A DNA stretch of 64,000 bases from positions 37,468-101,467 of the forward strand of contig JASHQE010000039.1 of assembly GCA_030037705.1 (NCBI GenBank). The letters are read 5' to 3'. This document shows positions 20,119 through 30,129 of the stretch, one piece after another. Position numbers and translations under genes: made by a program. The notes under the pieces were generated by a model. That model saw only the letters and a program-made list of their open reading frames with translations, had not been told where the DNA came from and did no database searches. Source of the DNA: Acidobacteriaceae bacterium (GTDB lineage Bacteria > Acidobacteriota > Terriglobia > Terriglobales > Acidobacteriaceae). Positions within the stretch are counted from its first letter, which is position 1, and each line of letters starts with the position of its first letter.

Positions 20119-21324
20119 TTGCGTAGGATTCGCATGGTATCGAACAACGTTGCAGAGAGAACGGTCTCGCCGGATCTTGGGACGGAAGTGACGGCAATGC
20201 AGCAAGGCGCGTCAGTCCGGAGTGGTTCCGGGGAGAGGCGTACCGTTCCGGCCGGACCGCGGCGCAAGGTATGGATCGATCTCGAAAACTCCCCGCATGT
20301 TCCGTTCTTCGGGCCGATCATGCAGGAGCTCGAAAAGCTAAATTACGAGATCGTGCTGACCGCCCGGGATTGCTTTCAGGTATGTGAGCTGGCGGACATG
20401 GCCGGACTGAGATATCGCAAGATCGGTCGCCACTACGGGAAGAACCGCTTAGCGAAGCTGGCCGGGCTGGGAATTCGCGTGCTGCAACTGGCTCCATTCA
20501 TTCTGCGGCAGAGACCGGCGATCAGTGTTTCGCATGGCTCCCGCTCATTGATTGTGCTCTCCGCTCTGCTGGGCATTCGCAGCATCACCATCGCCGACTA
20601 CGAGCATGCCGATCTCCGGCTTACGAAGTGGCTGGGCTCGGAGCGCAAGAAGTGGATCATGACGCCAGAGGTGATTCCGTCTGAGGTCTTTACCAAGAAC
20701 GGAATGCGCCAGGATCACGTGCTGCATTATCCGGGGATCAAGGAAGATGTCTATGTGCCATATTTTCTGCCCGACCCGGCGTTAAAAACTTCCTTCGGGT
20801 TCACTGCAGCGGACGTGGTTGTGGTGATCCGGCCACCGGCGACCGAGGCGCACTATCACAATCCTGAAAGCGAAAAATTATTGATGGCTGTCCTCGAGAT
20901 GCTCGAAGAACATCCGAACGCGCGGGTGGTTCTGCTGCCTCGGACCCATAAGCAGGAAGCAGAGCTGCGCAAGGCTAAACCGCAGTTATTTACCACGGGA
21001 AAAATCATGGTGCCGGAACACGCGGTGAACGGGCTGGACCTGATCTGGTACTCGGACCTTGTGATCAGCGGCGGAGGCACGATGAATCGCGAGGCCGCGG
21101 CTTTGGGCATTCCGGTCTATAGCCTCTTTCGCGGCACGCTGGGAGCGGTGGACAGACACTTGGCCGAGGTGGGCAAACTGATTCTTCTCGAAAGCGTAGA
21201 GGATGTGCACGAGAAACTGAAGCTGGTGCCGCGCGAGAAGACGCCTGCCTTCCGGCCGGGACAGGGAGCCGCGCTTCAGGCAGTGGTGAACCACATTCAC
21301 GCGGTCATGGAAAGTCGAGGCTGA
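20119..21324 (+). CDS. DUF354-family protein (glycosyltransferase-like)
   Basis: VWIDLENSPHVPFFGPIMQELEKLNYEIVLTARD...; SGGGTMNREAAALGIPVYSLFRG. Start could be ATG 20134. Confidence 0.75.
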   Translation: MRRIRMVSNNVAERTVSPDLGTEVTAMQQGASVRSGSGERRTVPAGPRRKVWIDLENSPHVPFFGPIMQELEKLNYEIVLTARDCFQVCELADMAGLRYRKIGRHYGKNRLAKLAGLGIRVLQLAPFILRQRPAISVSHGSRSLIVLSALLGIRSITIADYEHADLRLTKWLGSERKKWIMTPEVIPSEVFTKNGMRQDHVLHYPGIKEDVYVPYFLPDPALKTSFGFTAADVVVVIRPPATEAHYHNPESEKLLMAVLEMLEEHPNARVVLLPRTHKQEAELRKAKPQLFTTGKIMVPEHAVNGLDLIWYSDLVISGGGTMNREAAALGIPVYSLFRGTLGAVDRHLAEVGKLILLESVEDVHEKLKLVPREKTPAFRPGQGAALQAVVNHIHAVMESRG

Positions 21325-21328
21325 CGGG

Positions 21329-22438
21329 ATGCTTTCAGAGGCAGTGATGAACCGCGAGCAGCAGGACGTGGGTGCCCGGGGCATCTCCGAATTGTGCGAT
21401 CTGGCAGCGCGGGGGCTGGTTCCCATGCTCGATCCGAAGGCGCAGATCTTTTGCAACATCTACAACCAGACCGCCCAAGGAATGCAGCGCGAGGAGCTGT
21501 CGCCGCGCTACACGATGATGACCCTGTTGGGGCTGCAGCGGTACGAGCAGTCCGGCCGCCGCTCGCCCGTAGCGATCGCGCCAGTGCTGGAGAGGCTGCT
21601 CGGGGATACGCGTTGGCTCACAAGTGCGGGCGACCTGGGACTGCTGCTCTGGACCTGCTCGGAACTGGCGCCGGAGCGATTGCCGAAGGTCTATGAAGCA
21701 GTGCGGGCGCAGGAAGCCTTGACGCGCTTTGCCGATGGACGGCAGGGCTGCACGATGGAAGTGGCGTGGTACCTCACCGGGCTGGCGTCTTGCCTGATGG
21801 TTGGAGACGTGGGTCTTCCTGGACTAGAGAAACAGATCGCAGCGGCGCGGACAATCCTCAAGGACAACTGCGGAAAATCCGGTGTGTATGGGCATCGCAG
21901 CCGCAAGGCGGGCTACATCCGGCACAGGATCGGCAGCTTTGCCGACCAGGTGTATCCCACCATCGCCTTTGCACATCTGGCTCAGGCGCAGGGCAATGAA
22001 GATGCGCGGGCCATGGCGCTCCGTACTGCGACAAAAATGTGCGAACTGCAAGGGCCGCTCGGCGAGTGGTCGTGGCAATACGATGCGGCGACGGGCAGAG
22101 TCGTGAGCCGCTATCCGGTCTATTCGGTGCATCAGCACGCGATGGCGCCCATGATGCTGCTTGCCGCAGCCGAGGCTACGGGGCGCGACTTCAGCGCTGC
22201 CATCTACAAGGGGCTGGCGTGGATCAGCGGCAACAACGAGATGCATCGCGATTTCATCGAGCCTTCGCTCGGCTTGGTTTGGCGGTGCATCTACCTTGAG
22301 GCGTTCGATAAGTATGTGGATGTCGCTCTGCGATTTTTCCAGTTGCGCAACGGTGTTGCTCCTGTTCAGTTGAAAGTTCGTTACGAGTGCCGGCCCTATG
22401 AATTGGGTTGGCTGCTCTATGCCTTTGCGGGAAAGTGA
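21329..22438 (+). CDS. Conserved hypothetical protein, alpha/alpha-toroid-like
   Basis: 370 aa ORF between DUF354 and GT4 genes; repeated helical pairs; no catalytic motif recognised. Confidence 0.5.
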   Translation: MLSEAVMNREQQDVGARGISELCDLAARGLVPMLDPKAQIFCNIYNQTAQGMQREELSPRYTMMTLLGLQRYEQSGRRSPVAIAPVLERLLGDTRWLTSAGDLGLLLWTCSELAPERLPKVYEAVRAQEALTRFADGRQGCTMEVAWYLTGLASCLMVGDVGLPGLEKQIAAARTILKDNCGKSGVYGHRSRKAGYIRHRIGSFADQVYPTIAFAHLAQAQGNEDARAMALRTATKMCELQGPLGEWSWQYDAATGRVVSRYPVYSVHQHAMAPMMLLAAAEATGRDFSAAIYKGLAWISGNNEMHRDFIEPSLGLVWRCIYLEAFDKYVDVALRFFQLRNGVAPVQLKVRYECRPYELGWLLYAFAGK

Positions 22439-22494
22439 ACCCGCCATCGTCCCGTTCCGGTAACCTCGCTTCAAGTTTTCCAGCCGGTATCTCC

Positions 22495-22604
22495 GGTAGT
22501 GGGTCAGTTTGAATATTTTTCTCTCAGGGGCTAAAGCCCCGATTAATTTTTTGACCAGTTGACGTACGGGCTAAAGCCCGTACCCTTCAAACTGACCCAC
22601 CACC
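22495..22604. mobile_element. MITE-like element carrying REP palindromes
   Basis: Termini GGTAGTGGGTCAGTTTGAA / TTCAAACTGACCCACCACC (18/19 inverted match); flanked by perfect 8-bp GTATCTCC direct repeats (22487-22494, 22605-22612); contains GGGGCTAAAGCCCC and GTACGGGCTAAAGCCCGTAC. Confidence 0.75.
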
Positions 22605-22625
22605 GTATCTCCTGATCGCCAATGT

Positions 22626-23837
22626 ATGCGCGCACTCTATAGTTTTCCGCACAAACTGGGCGCTGATCGCATCTGCTATACAGCTTGGCAGCAGGTGAAC
22701 GGGCTGGTTTCAGCCGGCGCAGAGGTTGCGCTCTATGCGGGAGCGCTGACGCGCCCGGTACCCGATTCCGTTGAGGTGCACACGACGCTTGCGCGCGGCA
22801 AGCTGCGCCTGCCGTACAAGCTCGTTGGCAAGCTGCGGGCGCTTGCGCTGCACGACAAGATCGTCGCGCATCAACTGAAGAAGTTTGCCGGCAAAATCGA
22901 CGTGGTTCACGTCTGGCCCTGCGCAGCATTGGCAACCATCGCGGCGGCGAAGCGGCTGGGGATTCCTACGGTGCTGGAACGGCCGAATGCGCACACGCGG
23001 TTTTGCTATGAGGTGGTCGCTGCGGAGCATCGGCGCGTCGGGATCCAGACGCCGCACGATGATTACCTGCCGAATGAAGCGGTGCTGGCACGGGAAGAGG
23101 CGGAGTTTGCCGCATGTGATTTTCTGCTTTGCGCATCGGAGTTTGCGGCCAAGAGCTTCCTCGATCTCGGCTACCCGCAACAGAAGATCCTTCGGCATCG
23201 TTACGGCTTTGATGAGACGGCATTCTTCCCTGCCGCCACAGTGCGCGAGCGCGGAAGGCCATTTACTGCACTTTTTTGCGGGGTCGATGCAGTGCGGAAG
23301 GGCTTGCATCTGGCCATGGAAGCATGGCTGGCCTCGTCCGCCAGCAAGGATGGCGTGTTTTGGATCGCCGGCGAACTCATGGACGAATTCAAGAACCGGT
23401 TTGCAGAATATCTTGCACATCCCAGCATCGTGCAGCTCGGCCATCGTCATGATGTACCGCAGTTGATGCAAAAAGCCGATATTTTGCTGATGCCGTCCAT
23501 CGAAGAGGGGTTCGGCTTGGTCTGTGCGGAGGCGATTGCCGCTGGATGCGTGCCCCTGGCTTCCGACGCCTGCACGGAGATGTGCCGTCACATGGAAAAT
23601 GCGCTGGTGCACAAGGTCGGGGATGTTGCCGCTTTGCGCCAGCAAATCTCCCAACTGTATGACAATCCAGAACTGCTGGCCGCACTGCGGGCCGGAGCGT
23701 TGCGGAGTCGAGGGGAATGGACGTGGTCAGAGGCGGGTATAGCCCTGGTGGAAGCGTACCGGCAAGCTGTTGGCAGCCGCAGCACTGCCAGTTCTAACTG
23801 TGGGGCAGCCTTCGAGATTTCGCGGAGCAGGGCGTAG
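22626..23837 (+). CDS. Glycosyltransferase family 4
   Basis: MRALYSFPHKLGADRICYTAWQQVNGL; DILLMPSIEEGFGLVCAEAIAAGCVPLASDA. Confidence 0.88.
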   Translation: MRALYSFPHKLGADRICYTAWQQVNGLVSAGAEVALYAGALTRPVPDSVEVHTTLARGKLRLPYKLVGKLRALALHDKIVAHQLKKFAGKIDVVHVWPCAALATIAAAKRLGIPTVLERPNAHTRFCYEVVAAEHRRVGIQTPHDDYLPNEAVLAREEAEFAACDFLLCASEFAAKSFLDLGYPQQKILRHRYGFDETAFFPAATVRERGRPFTALFCGVDAVRKGLHLAMEAWLASSASKDGVFWIAGELMDEFKNRFAEYLAHPSIVQLGHRHDVPQLMQKADILLMPSIEEGFGLVCAEAIAAGCVPLASDACTEMCRHMENALVHKVGDVAALRQQISQLYDNPELLAALRAGALRSRGEWTWSEAGIALVEAYRQAVGSRSTASSNCGAAFEISRSRA

Positions 23838-23983
23838 GGACCAATTTGATTCTGTGAATTCGAAGATTCATATTGAGGAAAATAGGGGTACTTTGGTGCG
23901 GTAATTTTCTCGGGGTTGGGGTCGCGTAAACTAAAGTAATGTTTCAAGGGCCCCGATATCGTGGAGTGAAGGAGACCCCGCTC

Positions 23984-25588
23984 ATGGCAAGACGTATTAC
24001 CCGATTTTTCCTTTTCGCGGTCTGCGCGACCTTTCTCGGGAACAACCTGTTCGCCGCAGCAAACTGTCCTGCGTCAGTTCCGTCCGGCATAACCTCGTGC
24101 TATTTCGCCGATTTCGCGAGCGGCTCGGACACCAATGCGGGCACCAGCGAGGCCGCGCCGTGGCAACATTTCCCCGGCATGATCGGCTGCACAAAAAACT
24201 GCTCCAGCACTACCCCGGCGGCAGGTGAGGGCTTCATTCTGAAGGGTGGAGATACCTGGACCAGCGCGGCGCTCGGCTGGTATTGGATTTGGAGTGGTAC
24301 GAGCACGACGTCCTCACCGGGATGCAGTGGCAGCGGCTGTATCTACATAGGGGTCGATCCAAACTGGTATACCGGCAGCGCTTGGGCCCGGCCGATCCTG
24401 AATGCGGGAGGTGCGGCTCTCACGGGCGGCACGCTGGGCAACACGATTTTTGGCTGTTACTGCAATTACGTTGTTTTCGATAATGTCGAGCTGACGGGAT
24501 TGTACTGGAGCGGCGTTCCGGCTTATGGAACCGGCAATAACATCGGTTTGGCCGGCGGCTCTCCTGGGATCGGCACCAATGACACGTTCGAGCACCTGTA
24601 TATTCATGGATGGTCGCACGGCTCCTCTTCAAGTGGCACAGTCGAGAATCCTTGCGGTTTTACCGGCGATACGGGCGATCCGAACAACAACGTCAATACA
24701 ATTCTTGAATACAGCGTCATCAGCGGCGCTGATACGACGCAAGACAGTTGCTCGCTCGTCTTCGGCAGCCCGCCCTATGTTGCGTATAACGTCTTCGAGT
24801 ATGGTTCCTCGGCCATGGTGATTGATGGGACAACCACCGTCCACGACAATATTGTGCAGAACGTCGTGACGTCGTTTGATTCCTCGGCCCATGAAAACGG
24901 ACTCGAAATCAACTTCAGCAAAAATGTGACGGTATACAACAATATCTTCCGGCATATCGGCTCAGGTTCGCTGACAGTTTGGCTCGCTCCGGATTCCGGT
25001 TCGACAACCTACTTTTTCAACAACGTGGTGTATGACACGGATATCACCAATGTGCTCGATCTTGCGGCCAGCCTGAACGGGGGAACGGGCTCGGACGTGC
25101 TCTGGAACAACACGGTCGAGTGTGGGCCAGACTCCAATCCGGACGTAGTATGCGTGGCGAACATAAGTTCTGCGGTCAAGTCTGTGACCCTCCAGAATAA
25201 TTTGTTCATCACGAATGCCGGAAGTTATTGGAGCACGGGCGGAGTAACGCCGACCCTCGGCAACAATATTCTGATGACCAAGACAACCGCGACCTCGCAA
25301 GGGTATACCTCGTCGGAAGCGTACGCCTTTTCTCCCACTGCGGCATACCCGACAGATGCAACACCAAGCCAGGGAAGTTCGGCGACTTCGCTCTGCTCGG
25401 CTTCGGGAGCCGGCGCTTGCAGCAACGATACGACCTACGCAGTGGTCTATAACACAACGAACCACACAGTAAGCTCGCCTGCGCGGACCAGCAATGCATG
25501 GAGCAGTCCTCCGGATGTGGGTGCTTACTCCTATACCAAGGCGCCGTCTCCACCACAGAATGTCCAAGGGACGCCACAACCGCAATAG
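23984..25588 (+). CDS. Secreted right-handed parallel beta-helix protein
   Basis: Signal peptide MARRITRFFLFAVCATFLGNNLFAAA; beta-helix-type NIVQNV, NITVYNNIFRHIG, WNNTVEC repeats; GGAG upstream of ATG 23984. Confidence 0.7.
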   Translation: MARRITRFFLFAVCATFLGNNLFAAANCPASVPSGITSCYFADFASGSDTNAGTSEAAPWQHFPGMIGCTKNCSSTTPAAGEGFILKGGDTWTSAALGWYWIWSGTSTTSSPGCSGSGCIYIGVDPNWYTGSAWARPILNAGGAALTGGTLGNTIFGCYCNYVVFDNVELTGLYWSGVPAYGTGNNIGLAGGSPGIGTNDTFEHLYIHGWSHGSSSSGTVENPCGFTGDTGDPNNNVNTILEYSVISGADTTQDSCSLVFGSPPYVAYNVFEYGSSAMVIDGTTTVHDNIVQNVVTSFDSSAHENGLEINFSKNVTVYNNIFRHIGSGSLTVWLAPDSGSTTYFFNNVVYDTDITNVLDLAASLNGGTGSDVLWNNTVECGPDSNPDVVCVANISSAVKSVTLQNNLFITNAGSYWSTGGVTPTLGNNILMTKTTATSQGYTSSEAYAFSPTAAYPTDATPSQGSSATSLCSASGAGACSNDTTYAVVYNTTNHTVSSPARTSNAWSSPPDVGAYSYTKAPSPPQNVQGTPQPQ

Positions 25589-25620
25589 CAGCCCGGTTAC
25601 GGCACACGAAAGACCGCGGG

Positions 25621-25651
25621 TCGGCTGAAGGACGTAAGAGCCTTCAGCCGA
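25621..25651. terminator. Strong hairpin downstream of beta-helix gene (possible terminator, no U-tract)
   Basis: TCGGCTGAAGG-ACGTAAGAG-CCTTCAGCCGA, 11-bp perfect stem just after the stop at 25588. Confidence 0.4.
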
Positions 25652-25820
25652 TCGATGGTGTGGATCGTTGCCTCTCTTCGGACCGGCGCGCCGGTTCCGG
25701 GAATATAGATAAGAGCCTGTTTCTACACGTAAGTTATATTCAACCCACTCGGTCTCATTTTTCCCGCTGAGTTTATCCCTGTCTATCTTCACTCTCCGTC
25801 ATTCCGGGGCGGGATATTAG

Positions 25821-25932
25821 AGCAGTTCCCAAATTCATATGGACTTTTTAAAAGTCGTATAGGGCGGCGTTTTCTTGAGGAAAACGCCACTTGGCAGGCA
25901 TGCTTTCGGACTGCACCAATTTGGGAACTGCT
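25821..25932 (+). mobile_element. 112-bp MITE-like element, copy 1
   Basis: Perfect 15-bp TIR AGCAGTTCCCAAATT / AATTTGGGAACTGCT; internal GGCGTTTTC-TTGAG-GAAAACGCC hairpin; 99/112 identical (hand count, no gaps) to the reverse complement of 62803-62914. Confidence 0.8.
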
Positions 25933-26011
25933 ATAAACCCAAAGCAGATTAAAAACAGGTCAGAGCCGGAGCGGCGGCTTGCGAGAATCAATCCGAACCC
26001 AGCAGGTTTCG

Positions 26012-27028
26012 ATGCAAACGCAGACAGAACTTGAAACGCAGCAAGCATCTGAAAGAAGCAAGTCGAGTACAGCGTGTCCAGGATGCGGCAGGGGGCAGGG
26101 CGTAGTATTCCTGTCTGCGCCGGATCGCTTTCACGGCAGAGACCAGATATACGAACTGGAGCGTTGTCCCGTGTGCGCACTGGTGTGGCTGAAAGATCCG
26201 CCGCCTCCGGAGCGCATGGGCGAGCACTATGGGCCGGATTACGACCGCTCTGTGGCGGCAGCGGGTGATTCGCCGGCGCGATGGAGCGGCCGCGTCAAGG
26301 TCCTCCGCCAGCTCAGGAGTGGCGGCTCTCTGCTCGATCTTGGATGCAGCTCGGGCGGATTTCTGCAGGCTGTGGCGAGTCCGTCCTGGCGGCTTTATGG
26401 CATCGAGATGTCAGAGAGCGTGGCGCAGCGGGCGGAGTCCGCATCGGGGGCGCAGGTCTTTGTCGGCGATATTCTCGACGCTCCTTACGCACCGGCGAGC
26501 TTCGATGTGATCACCTGCTTCCATGTATTCGAGCATCTTTATGAGCCGCTTGCCGTGCTGAAGAAAGTAGCGGAGTGGCTGAAACCCGGCGGCCTGTTCT
26601 ATCTCATGGTTCCGAATATCGATTCGGCTGGCGCGAAGGTCTTCAAAACATACTGGTATGCGCTGGAACTCCCTCGCCATCTCTCGCATTTCTCGCCAAA
26701 GTCACTGAGCAGCCTGGCTCGATCGGCCGGTCTTGAAGAGGAATCGCTCACTACGCATCGCGAACCGTTCATCGAAAACAGCGTTCGCTATTGGCTGGAC
26801 GAAATGTTTCGGCGCGTGGGCACGCTTCGTACGCCACTGGCGAAACGGCAGACACCCGGCATTCCGTATCGGATTGCGCGCAAGGCATTCCGTTTGACGG
26901 CGCTTCCGGTGCTCAACGGATTGGTCGCGCTGGCGGGAGACGGTGAGAGCATTCACGCGATATTCAGAAAACCAGGCTTAGGTGGACGCACTGCCGAAAG
27001 GGACCTGACATGGACGCCACGCGGCTAA
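26012..27028 (+). CDS. Class I SAM-dependent methyltransferase
   Basis: Zn-ribbon-like CPGCGRGQG...CPVC; SAM motif LLDLGCSSGGFLQAV; FDVITCFHVFEHL. Confidence 0.85.
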   Translation: MQTQTELETQQASERSKSSTACPGCGRGQGVVFLSAPDRFHGRDQIYELERCPVCALVWLKDPPPPERMGEHYGPDYDRSVAAAGDSPARWSGRVKVLRQLRSGGSLLDLGCSSGGFLQAVASPSWRLYGIEMSESVAQRAESASGAQVFVGDILDAPYAPASFDVITCFHVFEHLYEPLAVLKKVAEWLKPGGLFYLMVPNIDSAGAKVFKTYWYALELPRHLSHFSPKSLSSLARSAGLEEESLTTHREPFIENSVRYWLDEMFRRVGTLRTPLAKRQTPGIPYRIARKAFRLTALPVLNGLVALAGDGESIHAIFRKPGLGGRTAERDLTWTPRG

Positions 27029-27798
27029 AAGCAGAACATGTACTTTATGGGTTGGGTTTGTACGGCGCCGCGCGGACACTTTACAGAATGACTCCGTCAG
27101 GCCGGCGGGCAAAGCGGGACCGGGTTCTGAAGCGTAACTTTTTCTCGCAACTCGTCCGGTCCGGCGATCTGGTCTTTGATATCGGTGCGAACCTGGGCAA
27201 CTACTCGGAGATATTTGCCTCTTTAGGGGCGCATGTCACGGCCCTCGAACCGAATCCGGACTGCGTCGACCATATTCGCCGGTCTTATCCCGCGCAATCG
27301 ATCGACGTCATCAGCGCGGCGGTGGGTTCTTCGGCCGGTGTCGCCACGATTCGCCTGGCCAAGCGCAGCGACATGTCTTCGATGTCCACGGATTGGATCC
27401 ACGCGATTGGCGAAGCGCAAAAACTCGACGACTCGGTCTGGTCCAACCAGCTAACGGTCCCGGTGATCACGCTGGACTCGCTGATCGAGAAATACGGGAT
27501 GCCTAAATTTGTCAAGATCGACGTGGAAGGATTCGAGGAAAGCGTCCTTGCCGGTCTTTCAGCGCAACCGGAGCTCCTGTCTTTCGAATTCAACACGAAT
27601 TTTCTGGACGCGGCTGTTCGGTGCGTCCGGCAACTCAAGAACCTGACGAATTCCCGCTTCAATTTCGTGATTGGCGAGCCGTTCCGGTTCGAACTCGACG
27701 AATGGGTGGACTCAAGCCGTTTGGTTACGAAGCTCGAGTCTCTCGAACGCAATCTGGGATACGGCGATATCTTTGTGCGGAGCCCCGCGGCGGCGTAA
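27010..27798 (+). CDS. FkbM-family methyltransferase
   Basis: LVFDIGANLGNYSEIFASLGAHVTALEPNPDC...FVKIDVEGFEESVLAGL. Confidence 0.88.
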   Translation: MDATRLKAEHVLYGLGLYGAARTLYRMTPSGRRAKRDRVLKRNFFSQLVRSGDLVFDIGANLGNYSEIFASLGAHVTALEPNPDCVDHIRRSYPAQSIDVISAAVGSSAGVATIRLAKRSDMSSMSTDWIHAIGEAQKLDDSVWSNQLTVPVITLDSLIEKYGMPKFVKIDVEGFEESVLAGLSAQPELLSFEFNTNFLDAAVRCVRQLKNLTNSRFNFVIGEPFRFELDEWVDSSRLVTKLESLERNLGYGDIFVRSPAAA

Positions 27799-27822
27799 CT
27801 GCTGTCCAAACTCTGAAGACTC

Positions 27823-29250
27823 ATGCAAGCTTATACCATACGATTCGGCGGCGGCGCTGACCAGACTATCCTGCATCCAGCGGTGCTGGTTGCGATGCTG
27901 CTGGCGATGGCGCTGTTTTTTGTGCTCCCGCGCCGCTATGTTGTTATTCCGTTTCTGGTCACGATCTTTCTGGTTCCGCAAGGCCAACAGCTCTATGTTG
28001 GCGGCGTCCACCTGTTCGTCAATCGGCTCCTGGTATTGGGCGCATTTATCCGGGGCATGATCTCCAAAGAGCCCCGTCAAAGATCGGTGTATGCCGGAGG
28101 GTGGACCTCGATCGACACAGCTACGGTTTGCTACATGGTCATTGTGGCGGCCGCCACGACGATGCAGTACATGACCGTCCCTGCCTTCGTGAATCAAGTC
28201 GGTTATGTATGGGATTACGTTCTTGGTTATCTTGCGTTGCGCACTCTTGTTCGCGATGAACGGGACGCGGTTTTAGCGATTCAATGCTGTGCGGCTTTGA
28301 CCGTCATCTTTGCGATTACGATGACGATTGAGCAGAAGGAGATGATGAATGTCTTCGGTTTGCTCGGCGGCATTCTTGCCAAGCCGGAGGTGCGCGAAGG
28401 CAAGATCCGTTCGCAGGGAGCCTTTCAACATGCTCTGACCGCTGGAACGTTCGCCGCTACGGCGATTCCGCTGTTCTTCCTGATGTGGAAGAAACGAGTG
28501 ACGAGATGGCTGGCCGCGATCGGCATCGTCTGCGCAACCGTGATGGTTGTCGATACACAGACGAGCACGTCGCTGATGACAGAGGCGGCTGGCATTTTTG
28601 CGGTTTTCCTGTGGTCGCTGCGCAAAAAGATGAAGACTGTGCGCATCACTCTGGTGGTCGGTCTGATCGCTCTGGCCATGGTGATGAAGGCGCCGGTGTG
28701 GTTCGTCATCGCTCACGTTGACCTGACGGGCTCTTCCTCCAGCTATCAACGCGCGGAGCTGATCGATCAGTTCATCAACCACTTCAGCAACTGGTGGTTG
28801 ATGGGAACGACAGCTGCGTCTACCTGGGGCTGGGACATGTGGGACGCGCAAAATATGTACGTCTCGATCGGAGAAGCCGGAGGGCTGGCGGCTCTTGTTT
28901 TTTACATCCTGGTGATCTCCAGAAGCTTTAGCAGGCTCGGCAACGCGAGAAAGCGCGCCCAATCCAAGCAACAGGAGTGGCTCCTCTGGTTTCTTGGCGC
29001 GGCGCTGTTTGCTCATGTAGTGGCGTTCTTCGGCGTCAATTACTTTGATCAGGCGCGTATCTGCTGGTTTCTGCTGATCAGCATGATCTGTGCGACTACG
29101 GCGCCGCTGCTGAACCGATCCCGCACTATGCCGGCTCAGGTGGTCGTGCATGTGAATCTTCCGGCTGAAGCACAGGAGGCGGGCACGACGGCGCGCTCAA
29201 CGTCTGCATTGCCAAGTGGCAGAAGCCGATTCTTACCCAGGCGCAGGTAA
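27823..29250 (+). CDS. O-antigen polymerase/ligase-like membrane protein (Wzy-like)
   Basis: About 10 predicted TM segments; hydrophilic segment before LGTTAAS..W.MWDAQNMYVSIGEAGGLAALVFY typical of Wzy/WaaL. Confidence 0.75.
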   Translation: MQAYTIRFGGGADQTILHPAVLVAMLLAMALFFVLPRRYVVIPFLVTIFLVPQGQQLYVGGVHLFVNRLLVLGAFIRGMISKEPRQRSVYAGGWTSIDTATVCYMVIVAAATTMQYMTVPAFVNQVGYVWDYVLGYLALRTLVRDERDAVLAIQCCAALTVIFAITMTIEQKEMMNVFGLLGGILAKPEVREGKIRSQGAFQHALTAGTFAATAIPLFFLMWKKRVTRWLAAIGIVCATVMVVDTQTSTSLMTEAAGIFAVFLWSLRKKMKTVRITLVVGLIALAMVMKAPVWFVIAHVDLTGSSSSYQRAELIDQFINHFSNWWLMGTTAASTWGWDMWDAQNMYVSIGEAGGLAALVFYILVISRSFSRLGNARKRAQSKQQEWLLWFLGAALFAHVVAFFGVNYFDQARICWFLLISMICATTAPLLNRSRTMPAQVVVHVNLPAEAQEAGTTARSTSALPSGRSRFLPRRR

Positions 29251-29253
29251 AGC

Positions 29254-30129
29254 ATGACGGACTTATCGACACGTTATGTCGTTGTTACGCCGGTTCGCGA
29301 TGAGCAGCAGTACCTGCCGCTCACGATCGAGAGCATGGTAAAGCAGACGATCCGCCCGCAACAGTGGGTGATCGTGAACGACGGCTCAAAAGACCGCACC
29401 GGCCAGATTATCGAGGAAGCAGCCCGTCAGCACTCGTGGATTCGCGCAGTGCATCGCGGCGACCGCGGCTTCCGGAAGTGGGGCGGCGGTATCATCGAAG
29501 CGTTTTACGACGGTTTTCATGCTCTCGATTGCACCGACTGGGAGTTCATGAGCAAGCTCGATGGCGACTTGTCGTTTGGGGCGAATTATTTTGAATCGAC
29601 CTTCGTCAAATTTCGTGAAAATCCGAAGCTCGGCATCGGCGGCGGAGTGCTGTATCACGATGAGAATGGCCAGAGAGTGCTTGAAAACCATCCCAAGTTT
29701 CACGTGCGCGGCGGCGTGAAGATCTACCGGCGCGGTTGTTGGGAGGCCATCGGCGGACTGTGGGTCGGGCCCGGTTCCGACACCATCGATGAAGTAAAAG
29801 CCAACATGTTGGGATGGACGACCAGCAGCTTCTTCGACATTCACATGACCCATCACCGCTTTACGGGGGCCTCGTGGGGCAAGTGGGGAGGGTTGGTGAA
29901 AGACGGAAAGATTGATTACGTCGCGGGATATCATCCGTTGTTTCTAGCCGCAAAGTCCATTGTCCGCCTGGCGCGGCGGCCCTATTTCCTGGGATCGTTT
30001 GCTCTCGTCTACGGCTATATAACCGCTTATCTGAACCGTGTTCCGCAGGTGGATGACCCGTCGGTCATTCGCTATCTGCGCCAGCAGCAACTGGCGCGGC
30101 TCTTTGGAGGCGAGACGATTTGGAAATAA
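29254..30129 (+). CDS. Glycosyltransferase family 2
   Basis: YVVVTPVRDEQQYLPLTIESMVKQTIRPQQWVIVNDGSKDRTG; MSKLDGDLSF. Confidence 0.9.
   Translation: MTDLSTRYVVVTPVRDEQQYLPLTIESMVKQTIRPQQWVIVNDGSKDRTGQIIEEAARQHSWIRAVHRGDRGFRKWGGGIIEAFYDGFHALDCTDWEFMSKLDGDLSFGANYFESTFVKFRENPKLGIGGGVLYHDENGQRVLENHPKFHVRGGVKIYRRGCWEAIGGLWVGPGSDTIDEVKANMLGWTTSSFFDIHMTHHRFTGASWGKWGGLVKDGKIDYVAGYHPLFLAAKSIVRLARRPYFLGSFALVYGYITAYLNRVPQVDDPSVIRYLRQQQLARLFGGETIWK

Noticed and set aside
18814-20205. 463-aa minus-strand ORF opposite the DegT aminotransferase
   Set aside because: Antisense shadow ORF; the + strand encodes an unmistakable DegT protein, and the antisense product is R/H-rich without motifs.
22710-23654. 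314-aa minus-strand ORF opposite the GT4 gene
   Set aside because: Antisense shadow; no motif.
27823-29250. Exosortase candidate
   Set aside because: Topology and late conserved segment fit a Wzy/WaaL-type polymerase; I could not see exosortase Cys/Arg/His catalytic motifs.
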